From NCBI GenBank assembly GCA_963759095.1, contig CAVWYF010000010.1, positions 140,513-204,512 of the forward strand: a stretch of 64,000 nt of DNA, read 5' to 3'. The notes beneath the pieces were generated by a model. It worked only from the letters and a program-made list of their open reading frames with translations. It was not told where the DNA came from and did no database searches. Positions within the stretch are counted from its first letter, which is position 1. Each line of letters opens with the position of its first letter. Source of the DNA: Anderseniella sp963759095. GTDB lineage: Bacteria; Pseudomonadota; Alphaproteobacteria; Rhizobiales; Aestuariivirgaceae. A program made the position numbers and the translations under genes. This document shows, piece by piece, positions 51,683 through 59,258 of the stretch.

Positions 51683-52447
51683 TTAGATCGTCGGACTGCG
51701 CTGCTCTGCCCGGAAACGGGCTGCCCACTCGCGGCTCTCATTGTCCGCTAATTTTGTCGTTCTGGGTTCAACTTTTTCTGCGATGGTTTTGTCCTTGCCG
51801 AGCGCAGCCAGGATGAGTGCCAATGTGGCTTGCGGTTGGGATGAGAGCATTTCATAGGTGATGCTGACCGGAACCACGCCTTGCCGGGTGAACCAACTTG
51901 CCCACGCTGCATCATGGTCTTGCAGTTCTGTTACAAGCCTTGAGAGCTCGTTTGCATCATAGCTTGGAGTTTGCCCGGGCTTGAGCCGCTCGCGCTCGGT
52001 CCCGTCCGCATCAACGTGCCACAAACCCGTCTGCTGGGCTTTCCAGCGCGAGACAGCCTGAGCAACCTTGTCCTTGCGGGAGAGATGCAGGTAGACGGGA
52101 GGTCCGAATGCCGATTGGAAACGGGCAATATCATTGGGCAGTCCCGGGGATAAAACCTCAAGCCTGATCGCCAGATCACGCAGACTCTCACACATCAAGC
52201 GCATGCCAAACAATCCGGTGGCCCCGGTTCCGTACTCCACAACGGCATCAAGATAGGCTTGATCGAACGCCTGGTGATCAGGCCACTGCGCGACCGGCAC
52301 ATTGAATTCCTCCGCCCATTCGGCGAAGTCTTCACGCCGGAAGAAGGAATGAGGATTTCCGGCCACACCCGTATCATGCAGAAGGTCGCACAGCAGCGTA
52401 CTGCCGCTTCTCGGCGTCGCGCAAATTATATACGAAGACGCCTGCAT
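51683..52447 (-). CDS. Stf0-family sulfotransferase
   Basis: Encodes about 254 aa from the ATG at 52447 (MQASSYIICATPRSGSTLL), which puts the PAPS loop right after the start as in other Stf0 proteins; a GTG at 52486 would add 13 residues. Also visible: FGMRLMCESL, the 3'-phosphate contact region YLHLSRKDKVAQAVSRWKAQQTG and a C-terminal ITYEMLSSQPQATLALIL. Stf0 members sulfate sugars such as trehalose. It is convergent with the cupin gene and is last in the minus-strand row that starts at amt/mgsA. Confidence 0.82.
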   Translation of the reverse strand: MQASSYIICATPRSGSTLLCDLLHDTGVAGNPHSFFRREDFAEWAEEFNVPVAQWPDHQAFDQAYLDAVVEYGTGATGLFGMRLMCESLRDLAIRLEVLSPGLPNDIARFQSAFGPPVYLHLSRKDKVAQAVSRWKAQQTGLWHVDADGTERERLKPGQTPSYDANELSRLVTELQDHDAAWASWFTRQGVVPVSITYEMLSSQPQATLALILAALGKDKTIAEKVEPRTTKLADNESREWAARFRAEQRSPTI

Positions 52448-52602
52448 CGCCTTGGTGACCCTTTTGCCCGGAATGGTTGACTGCACTGAAACAAAAACAT
52501 CGTTGCCGGGTATGCGTCAATCGCATACCCGCAGATGTGGGGAAAGGAACAACGCTTCGGATGAGAAGTCTACCAGTGCGAACAGGCCGGCCGGGGCGCG
52601 CA

Positions 52603-53835
52603 TCACGAAGCCGGGGTGTTGTGAGATTTGGAGGCGCGCGCGGCGGAGCAGCGGTCCCGAAATTCGCGCGAGAACGGATCGACTGAACCGAAACGGCCCG
52701 GAGCAAATGGCGTTATGTCAAATATCGGCTCATCACCGCGCACCAATGCTGCAATGGCCGATCCGATCCCCGAGGACAGTGCGATACCGTTGCCACAACA
52801 TCCTGCGGCGGTGAAAAAACTGGACGATCCCGGAACCGCACCCAGAAGGATGGTGCCGTCTGCCGTATAGGTGGACAGACCGCTGACGTAACTTGCGAAC
52901 CTGGCTTGCGGAATGACCGGAAAAAATACCGAAATCAACTCCATGGCCCCAGCGATAACGTCCCAGTGTTCCTCACCCTGGGTGGGGGAAAATGTGTTGA
53001 TGTCATCCGGCAGTTGGCGCGCGTCGAAAGTCGCCGAGTTTGTCTCCTGTACTCCGACCACCATGGCACCCGCTTCCGGGCGCATATAGGCCCGGCAGTC
53101 GGGTAGCAGGGTGACCGGAAAATCGCCGCCATAGGATGCATCCGGCGCGGTAATCCAATAGTGGCTTCGGGTGGGCGCCATGGGCAGCGGATACCCGGCG
53201 CGGGCGGAAATCAGGGACGCCCAGGCCCCGGCGGCGTCGATTACCGAGCCGCCGAAGATATCGCCCGAGGCCGTACGAACGCCCGTGACGCGATCAGAAC
53301 TGATAATCAGATTGTTTACTGCGGTACGTGTCCGGATTTGTGCTCCAAGCTGGCGCGCCACCTGACCATAAGCCGTGCTGAGCATGTAGGGATCAACATA
53401 ACCATCGGTGGGAAACAATGTGATGCGATGGGCCGTCGATGAATTCAACCATGGGGCACGGTCGCAAACGTCCTGGCGGCTCAAATGCTGGAATGGAATA
53501 CCATGGCTTGCAGCGTCACGCTCCATGCCCTGTAATTCCGCCTCACGCTCAGCCGAAGCGGCAATCCGAAGGCTACCCACTGCATGGAAACCAATGGTTT
53601 CGCCCAATTGCTCTTCGAGCAGCGCAATGGTATCGCGGGTCAACTTGACCAACGGTGTTTGCGGCGCCTTTCCCGTGGCCTGCAAGATCAGGCCCGCCGC
53701 CTTGCTGGACGCGGCACTGGCCAGTTCATTGCGTTCAAGTACGAGCACGCTCTCCCGGCTGTCACGGGCAAGGTGGTAGGCGATGGACAGGCCCAAAACG
53801 CCGCCACCAATGATAATATGATCAAAGCTTTCCAT
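52603..53835 (-). CDS. FAD-dependent amine/amino-acid oxidoreductase (DAO family)
   Basis: Encodes 410 aa. FAD motif HIIIGGGVLGLSIAYHLARD at the N-terminus, LASAASSKAAGLILQATG with the usual flavin-contact turn, VIDAAGAWASLI, TRSHYWITAPD and the C-terminal AAGCCGNGIALSSGIGSAIA. This is the D-amino-acid oxidase/sarcosine-oxidase/dimethylglycine family; many members oxidise N-methyl amino acids. Position downstream of gmaS and mgsABC on the same strand makes an N-methylated amino acid, such as N-methylglutamate or sarcosine, an attractive substrate, though this is inference. No methylglutamate dehydrogenase (mgdABCD) is in the window. Confidence 0.85.
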   Translation of the reverse strand: MESFDHIIIGGGVLGLSIAYHLARDSRESVLVLERNELASAASSKAAGLILQATGKAPQTPLVKLTRDTIALLEEQLGETIGFHAVGSLRIAASAEREAELQGMERDAASHGIPFQHLSRQDVCDRAPWLNSSTAHRITLFPTDGYVDPYMLSTAYGQVARQLGAQIRTRTAVNNLIISSDRVTGVRTASGDIFGGSVIDAAGAWASLISARAGYPLPMAPTRSHYWITAPDASYGGDFPVTLLPDCRAYMRPEAGAMVVGVQETNSATFDARQLPDDINTFSPTQGEEHWDVIAGAMELISVFFPVIPQARFASYVSGLSTYTADGTILLGAVPGSSSFFTAAGCCGNGIALSSGIGSAIAALVRGDEPIFDITPFAPGRFGSVDPFSREFRDRCSAARASKSHNTPAS

Positions 53836-53929
53836 TAACCCTCATCGCACTCTAGGGACGCGGTTTTTGCAACTACCACATCGGCTCGAGTTCACCACAT
53901 AGCGTCATAAAACTGTTGAAGGAGCTGGC

Positions 53930-54502
53930 TTAGCTCTCTGTTTTTGCATCGCTATTCATCAGCGCAACCGCTGCAGCCCAGTCGGGCCGGAAACCTGCGA
54001 TTTCAATATCTGAGCCGATATTCGGATTGAATACCCGATTGTGCCACAGCGTCGCCTGGTAGGCGGCTTCATCCGCGTCCAGCAAACGGGTTTTGCAGGG
54101 AATTCGGTAGGTTTGGGAAAACTGACTGAACTCCAGGGTGACCTTTCCGCCGCCCGTCATGCGCTCGATCAGTTCCGAGCTGGTGCCGAACAATCCTGTC
54201 ATTTCGTCAGAAAATTCTGCGGCGCGGTGGTAATGGGTGGACTGCAGGAAAATCAGCGCCTTCTTGTAGACGTCCTGCGGGTCGTTGTACTTCTGCACCT
54301 GGAATTTCAGAAACTCGGTGCTTTCAAATAAATCCTCACGCACCAGCAGGACAATAATGCCAGCCGACAGTTGCTTTCCTGTCGCATCAAGAACACGCGG
54401 CCGCATGCCCTGGCTGGGACGGCCTTCTTCCTCCCGCATGGCGATTTGCCGAATGCGGCATTGCCAGGTCAGGAAGTGATTGCGCAGATCATCGGGAAGC
54501 AC
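53930..54502 (-). CDS. Unknown 190-residue protein downstream of gmaS
   Basis: I do not recognise this protein. It encodes 190 aa from a GTG at 54502 with GGAG seven bases upstream. It has no signal or membrane segment. Distinct stretches are HFLTWQCRIRQIAMREEEGRPS, a strand IIVLLVREDLFEST and the aromatic/His segment ALIFLQSTHYHRAAEFSDEM. The C-terminal part has WHNRVFNPNIGSDIEIAGF. Codon use looks like its neighbours. It sits 79 bases after gmaS and 94 bases before the DAO-like gene, so it is probably part of the methylamine transcription unit. Confidence 0.75.
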   Translation of the reverse strand: MLPDDLRNHFLTWQCRIRQIAMREEEGRPSQGMRPRVLDATGKQLSAGIIVLLVREDLFESTEFLKFQVQKYNDPQDVYKKALIFLQSTHYHRAAEFSDEMTGLFGTSSELIERMTGGGKVTLEFSQFSQTYRIPCKTRLLDADEAAYQATLWHNRVFNPNIGSDIEIAGFRPDWAAAVALMNSDAKTES

Positions 54503-54581
54503 TCGGACGCTCCATTAAATGTGGCTGATAACCCGTTGGATTAAATCAGTTTTGACGCCTGTTTACCAGCCGATATTTGAT

Positions 54582-55889
54582 CTAGATATCCAGCGTGTTG
54601 TCTTTCTCCCATTGCGAGAAATGCGAAGCGAATGAATTCCACTCCTGATGCTTCATTTTCAGGTAGGCAGCGGAGAATTCATCACCCATGGCGGCTTTCA
54701 AGCCCTTGTCCTTGTCGAATTCGCGCAATGCATCAAGCATGTTGAGCGGCAGCTTGGGCGCTCCTTTGACCTTGTGGCCTTCGGCATACATGTCGATGTC
54801 ATGGCGCTTGCCCGGATCAGCCTGGGTGCGAACCCCGTCGAGGCCGGAAGCAATGATAACCGCCTGCAGCAGGTACGGATTGGCAGCACCATCCGGCAGC
54901 CGAAGTTCGAACCGTCCCGGACCCGGTACACGAACCATGTGGGTACGGTTGTTGCCGGTCCATGTCACCGTGTTGGGTGCCCAGGTTGCACCTGACATGG
55001 TGCGCGGCGCATTGATGCGCTTGTAGGAATTCACCGTCGGATTGGTGATCGCGGCAAGCGCCGATGCATGCTTCATGATGCCGCCGAGGAAGTTTCGACC
55101 CTTTGCCGACAGGCCCAGTTCCATATCGTCATCGGCAAAGACATTGACCTTGCCCGCCTTGTCCCAGACGGAAATGTGGGCGTGACAGCCATTTCCGGTC
55201 AGGCCCTCAACCGGTTTCGGCATGAATGTCGCACGCAGTCCGTGCTTTTCCGCAACGGACTTCGTCATGAACTTGAAGAACGAGTGCTTGTCTGCCGTGT
55301 TCAGGGTGTCGTCAAACTCCCAGTTCATCTCGAACTGTCCGTTGGCGTCCTCGTGGTCGTTCTGGTAGGGACCCCAGCCCAGTTCCAGCATGTAGTCGCA
55401 GATTTCCGCGATGACATCATAACGCCGCATCACCGCCTGCTGATCATAGCAGGGTTTTGCAGCGGTGTCGTACTCATCGGAAATCTGTGAACCGTCCGGC
55501 GTCAGCAGGAAAAACTCGGCTTCGATACCGGTCTTTACGCGCATGCCTTCGTCGGCTGCTTCCGCGACCAGCCTGTTGAGCACATTGCGCGGTGCCTGAG
55601 CAACAAACTGGTCTTCCATGACGCAGTTACCGGCCACCCAGGCGACGTCTTTTTTCCATGGCAGTTGTATGACTGACGCAGGATCAGGTACCGCCAGCAT
55701 GTCCGGGTGGGCAGGGGTCATGTCGAGCCAGGTCGCAAATCCGGCGAACCCGGCACCGTCCTTCTGCATGTCGGCAATGGCCTGCGCCGGGACCAGCTTT
55801 GCGCGCTGCCCGCCGAACAGGTCGGTGAACGAGATCATGAAATATTTGACGCCGTTTTCCTTGGCGAATTGGGCCAGATCAGTTGCCAT
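54582..55889 (-). CDS. gmaS: Gamma-glutamylmethylamide synthetase / type III glutamine synthetase-like (set 2)
   Basis: Encodes 435 aa from the ATG at 55889 (MATDLAQFAKENGVKYFMIS), with GGGAGG before it. Motifs: FTDLFGGQRAKLVPAQAIAD, KTGIEAEFFLLTPDG, GPYQNDHEDANGQFEMNWEF, GNGCHAHISVWD, NPTVNSYKRINAPR and PGPGRFELRLPDGAANPYLL, all close to the GlnT/GmaS group. GmaS joins methylamine to glutamate with ATP. Members of this group include both GmaS and ammonia-using GlnT and cannot be told apart by eye; the mgsABC neighbours and amt favour GmaS. Confidence 0.85.
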   Translation of the reverse strand: MATDLAQFAKENGVKYFMISFTDLFGGQRAKLVPAQAIADMQKDGAGFAGFATWLDMTPAHPDMLAVPDPASVIQLPWKKDVAWVAGNCVMEDQFVAQAPRNVLNRLVAEAADEGMRVKTGIEAEFFLLTPDGSQISDEYDTAAKPCYDQQAVMRRYDVIAEICDYMLELGWGPYQNDHEDANGQFEMNWEFDDTLNTADKHSFFKFMTKSVAEKHGLRATFMPKPVEGLTGNGCHAHISVWDKAGKVNVFADDDMELGLSAKGRNFLGGIMKHASALAAITNPTVNSYKRINAPRTMSGATWAPNTVTWTGNNRTHMVRVPGPGRFELRLPDGAANPYLLQAVIIASGLDGVRTQADPGKRHDIDMYAEGHKVKGAPKLPLNMLDALREFDKDKGLKAAMGDEFSAAYLKMKHQEWNSFASHFSQWEKDNTLDI

Positions 55890-55935
55890 GGATTTGTGTC
55901 CTCCCGGAATTCTCTGTGATTGTTGTCTTCGTGTT

Positions 55936-57285
55936 TTAGTAGTTACCGTCGCGCCCGGGAACCCAGTTCGTCCCGGCAAGCGGTACGCCCGACATGGCCG
56001 ACGCTTCCACCGTCAATGCGCACAGGTCTTCCGGTTCCAGGTTGTGGACATGGTTCTTGCCGCATGCGCGCGCGATGGTCTGTGTCTCAAGCGTCATCAC
56101 CTTGAGATAATTGGACAGTCTGCGCCCACCTGCGATCGGGTCAAAACGGGCCATCAACTCGGGGTCCTGTGTCGTGATACCGGCCGGGTCCCTGCCTTCA
56201 TGCCAGTCATCATAGGCACCAGCCGTGGTGCCCAGTTCGTTGTATTCAGCCTCCCATCGCGGATCGTTGTCCCCCAGTGCAATCAGGGCCGCCGTACCGA
56301 TGGACACTGCATCAGCGCCCAGTGCCAGCGCCTTTGCGACGTCGGCACCGGTACGAATGCCGCCTGACACGATCAATTGCACCTCACGATGCATGCCAAG
56401 GTCCTGCAGGGCCTGAACTGCCGGGCCGATGCAGGCAAGCGTCGGCTGGCCGACATGTTCGATAAACACGTCCTGTGTCGCTGCCGTGCCACCCTGCATG
56501 CCGTCAAGGACAACAACATCCGCCCCGGCCTTGACCGCCAGCGTGGTGTCAAAATAAGGCCGGGCGCCACCGACCTTGATGTAGATAGGCTTTTCCCAGT
56601 TGGTGATTTCGCGCAATTCCAGGATCTTGATTTCGAGATCATCCGGGCCGGTCCAGTCGGGATGCCGGCAGGCTGAACGCTGGTCAATGCCTTTCGGCAG
56701 GTTGCGCATTTCAGCAACACGGTCGGATATTTTCTGGCCCAGCAGCATGCCGCCACCGCCGGGCTTGGCACCCTGGCCAACCACAACTTCAATGGCATCG
56801 CAGCGCCTGAGGTCGTCAGGGTTCATGCCGTAGCGCGATGGCAGATACTGATAGACCAGTTTGGCCGAATGGCCGCGCTCTTCTTCCGTCATGCCGCCAT
56901 CGCCGGTCGTGGTTGATGTACCGGCAGCACTTGCGCCGCGCCCCAGGGCTTCCTTGGCCGGCCCGGAAAGCGAACCGAAACTCATCCCGGCAATGGTAAT
57001 CGGAATGTCCAGTTCAATCGGTTTCTTTGCAAACCTGGTGCCGAGCACAACCTTGGTTTCACACTTTTCGCGATACCCTTCCAGCGGATAACGCGAAATC
57101 GAAGCGCCGAGAAACAGCAGGTCGTCGAAATGCGGTACCTTGCGCTTTGCGCCGCCACCGCGAATATCGTAAATGCCGGTTGCTGCTGCGCGGCGAATTT
57201 CTGCATTGACCGGATCGGTGAATGTCGCAGGTTTCTGAGGCACCGTGCGTGGAATGCCGGATACGTCCTTGGTCATCTTGTTCAT
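55936..57285 (-). CDS. mgsC: N-methylglutamate synthase FMN subunit (set 2)
   Basis: Encodes 449 aa. FMN-barrel motifs IPITIAGMSFGSLSGPAKEAL, TGDGGMTEEERGHSAKLV, DGMQGGTAATQDVF and SGGIRTGADVAKALALGADAV. The place of the Fe-S motif reads GAYDDWHEGRDPAGITTQDP: all three cluster Cys seen in the set 1 protein are replaced. This matches GlxD/MgsC-type subunits and implies flavin-only chemistry. It would transfer methylamine from gamma-glutamylmethylamide (or glutamate) to make N-methylglutamate. It lies between mgsB (39 bases) and gmaS (46 bases). Confidence 0.88.
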   Translation of the reverse strand: MNKMTKDVSGIPRTVPQKPATFTDPVNAEIRRAAATGIYDIRGGGAKRKVPHFDDLLFLGASISRYPLEGYREKCETKVVLGTRFAKKPIELDIPITIAGMSFGSLSGPAKEALGRGASAAGTSTTTGDGGMTEEERGHSAKLVYQYLPSRYGMNPDDLRRCDAIEVVVGQGAKPGGGGMLLGQKISDRVAEMRNLPKGIDQRSACRHPDWTGPDDLEIKILELREITNWEKPIYIKVGGARPYFDTTLAVKAGADVVVLDGMQGGTAATQDVFIEHVGQPTLACIGPAVQALQDLGMHREVQLIVSGGIRTGADVAKALALGADAVSIGTAALIALGDNDPRWEAEYNELGTTAGAYDDWHEGRDPAGITTQDPELMARFDPIAGGRRLSNYLKVMTLETQTIARACGKNHVHNLEPEDLCALTVEASAMSGVPLAGTNWVPGRDGNY

Positions 57286-57324
57286 CGTCGCCCCTAATAC
57301 GCAGCTGCGTTGTCAATGTCGAAA

Positions 57325-57978
57325 TTATAGAGCTTTGCGGGCTGAACCGTAGCGCTTGAACTCTTCCGGTTTGGCGTCTGCGCCTGCGCGCTCCAGCAGG
57401 TCCTTCAGAATCTCAAGATGCTCAGGCCGCATGTCCTTTTCGACGCAGTCCGCGCCCAGGCTCTTGACCGTGCCGCGCACAAAAAGCCGCGCCTCATACA
57501 GGGAATCGCCCAGTGCATCGCCGGCATCGCCGAGCACAACCAGGTTGCCTGACTGGGCCATGAAGGCACTCATGTGGCCGATATTGCCGTGCACGACGAT
57601 GTCGATGCCTTTCATGGAAATGCCGCAGCGCGATGAGGCATTGCCCTTGATGACCAGCAGACCGCCGTGTCCGGTGGCACCGGCATACTGGCTGGCGTCA
57701 CCATCGATGACGACGGTTCCCGACATCATGTTTTCCGCAACGCCGGGACCGGCGGAACCGACAATGTGGATGTGGGCCTGCTTGTTCATGCCGGCGCAGT
57801 AATAACCGGTCGACCCGCGCACGGTCACCTCTATGGGGCCGTCCAGGCCGCAGGCAATGGCGTGGCTGCCCTTGGGGTTTACGATCTCCCAGACCTTCTG
57901 ATTGGTGTCAGCCTTCTGGGCCTGCAGCGTGGAGTTCACTTCGCGAAGTTCTGTGGAGGCCATGTCGATGGTTTGCAT
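57325..57978 (-). CDS. mgsB: N-methylglutamate synthase GXGXG subunit (set 2)
   Basis: Encodes 217 aa from the ATG at 57978 (MQTIDMASTELREVN), with GGGAG upstream and a 4-base gap after mgsA; a longer frame is an overlap of mgsA. Beta-helix repeats: IEVTVRGSTGYYCAGMNKQA, GSAGPGVAENMMSGTVVIDG, GHGGLLVIKGNASSRCGISM and GNIGHMSAFMAQSGNLVVLG. Corresponds to the C-terminal structural domain of glutamate synthase. About 65 residues shorter than its set 1 counterpart. Confidence 0.88.
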   Translation of the reverse strand: MQTIDMASTELREVNSTLQAQKADTNQKVWEIVNPKGSHAIACGLDGPIEVTVRGSTGYYCAGMNKQAHIHIVGSAGPGVAENMMSGTVVIDGDASQYAGATGHGGLLVIKGNASSRCGISMKGIDIVVHGNIGHMSAFMAQSGNLVVLGDAGDALGDSLYEARLFVRGTVKSLGADCVEKDMRPEHLEILKDLLERAGADAKPEEFKRYGSARKAL

Positions 57979-57982
57979 GGGC

Positions 57983-58879
57983 TCAGTGCTCCCAGAAATA
58001 GACGGTTGCAGGCTCGGGCTCCCACACGCGGGCCTGCTCGATACCTGGCAGGTTGACCAGCGCCCGGTACTCGGATCCGAATGCCACATACTGGTCCGTT
58101 TCGGCCATGACGGCGGGCTTGCACGCGATCGGGTCACGCACAACGCCAAACCCGTCCTTGGTGCCGACAACGAAGGTGAAGAACCCGTCGAGGTCATCAA
58201 GGCTGGATTCCAGCGCTTCGCCAAGATTGCTGCCATGGTTCATCTTGTTGGTCAGGTAAGCTGCGGCAACTTCTGAATCATTGTCTGTTTCAAAAGCAAT
58301 GCCGTCGCGCTTCAGCTTGCGCCGCAGGCTGTTGTGATTGGACAGAGAGCCATTGTGCACCAGGCATTGGTCGGAACCGGTGGAAAACGGGTGTGCCCCC
58401 ATGGTGGTCACCGCAGACTCGGTCGCCATCCGGGTGTGCCCGATGCCGTGACTGCCGCTCATCTCAGCCAGTTCAAATCGTTCGGCAACATCCTTTGGCA
58501 GGCCAACTTCCTTGTAAATCTCGATGATGTCGCCAACGCTCATGACGCGAATGCCCGGACGCAGCTCAGTCAGGGCTTTGCGCACATCGTCTGCACGCTC
58601 GTCCGACACTTCAAGAACAGCATGGGTGTCCTTGATCCGCATTGAAACCTGCGTGTTGGTTGCCTCGGACAGTGCTTTGTCCAGGTCTGCAAAGTCCTCA
58701 GCGGGGTCTCCCGACTGAACGGTCAGCTTGGTATTGCTGTCTTCGTCCCGGCCGTAAATGGCGATACCTGCGCTGTCTGGACCGCGGTCGGTCATGGTAA
58801 TCAGCATGTCTGTCAGCATCGAGCCAAGCTTCGGCTCCAGCGATTTGTCCTTAAGGAATAATCCTACGATCCCGCACAT
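57983..58879 (-). CDS. mgsA: N-methylglutamate synthase amidotransferase subunit (set 2)
   Basis: Encodes 298 aa starting MCGIVGLFLKDKSLEP, with the nucleophile Cys at position 2. Parts typical of class II glutamine amidotransferases are MTDRGPDSAGIAIYGR, GSHGIGHTRMATESAV, HPFSTGSDQCLVHNGSLSNH and FETDNDSEVAAAYL. It would release methylamine or ammonia from a glutamyl amide for transfer in MgsC. First gene of mgsA-mgsB-mgsC-gmaS; the amt transcript ends just upstream. Confidence 0.9.
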   Translation of the reverse strand: MCGIVGLFLKDKSLEPKLGSMLTDMLITMTDRGPDSAGIAIYGRDEDSNTKLTVQSGDPAEDFADLDKALSEATNTQVSMRIKDTHAVLEVSDERADDVRKALTELRPGIRVMSVGDIIEIYKEVGLPKDVAERFELAEMSGSHGIGHTRMATESAVTTMGAHPFSTGSDQCLVHNGSLSNHNSLRRKLKRDGIAFETDNDSEVAAAYLTNKMNHGSNLGEALESSLDDLDGFFTFVVGTKDGFGVVRDPIACKPAVMAETDQYVAFGSEYRALVNLPGIEQARVWEPEPATVYFWEH

Positions 58880-58983
58880 TTATTGTTCTATCCAATTAGG
58901 TGGTTGCCATCTCCAAAAACGCTATCACCAACGGGAAACGTTTTCAACTCAGAGGAATGTTTTTTTCTTTACAGGCAAAAGAA

Positions 58984-59014
58984 AAGGGCGGATGCGATTT
59001 CCACATCCGCCCTT
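58984..59014 (-). terminator. Terminator of the amt operon
   Basis: AAGGGCGGATG and CATCCGCCCTT pair over 11 bp with a 9-base loop. On the minus strand the stem is followed by TTCTTTTGCC. It closes the amt/small-protein transcript before mgsA. Confidence 0.88.
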
Positions 59015-59030
59015 GCCTTAGCAAACTGAT

Positions 59031-59246
59031 CTAATATCGATCAATGCTTTTGTTGGAGTGCTCCGCGTTGAAGTCACGTTCAGCGTCAGCCAGTTCTTCG
59101 GCTTCGACCCGTGCCTGCAGCACATGAAATCCGATCCAGAACACAATTCCCAGGATGACCAGGATGACTTCGGTTCCCTGGAAGGGATAGATGGCAGTGA
59201 CATCCTTCAGATCGACTGCCCAGCTTTCCATACCATTGGTAGACAT
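59031..59246 (-). CDS. Small single-helix membrane protein next to Amt
   Basis: Encodes 71 aa, with one membrane helix (TEVILVILGIVFWIGFHVLQA, residues about 25-45 in two parts) and a charged C-terminus EAEELADAERDFNAEHSNK. AGGAGG precedes the ATG. It starts 13 bases after amt and shares its terminator, so it is a real gene and probably a partner of the channel. I know no named family for it. Function could be assembly, gating or recruitment of a regulator, none shown by sequence. Confidence 0.8.
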   Translation of the reverse strand: MSTNGMESWAVDLKDVTAIYPFQGTEVILVILGIVFWIGFHVLQARVEAEELADAERDFNAEHSNKSIDRY

Positions 59247-59258
59247 GATCTATCCTCC

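Noticed and set aside
54582..55889. Naming this gene plain glutamine synthetase
   Set aside because: GlnT and GmaS look alike by eye; the mgsABC and amt neighbours favour GmaS, but ammonia-using GlnT is not excluded.
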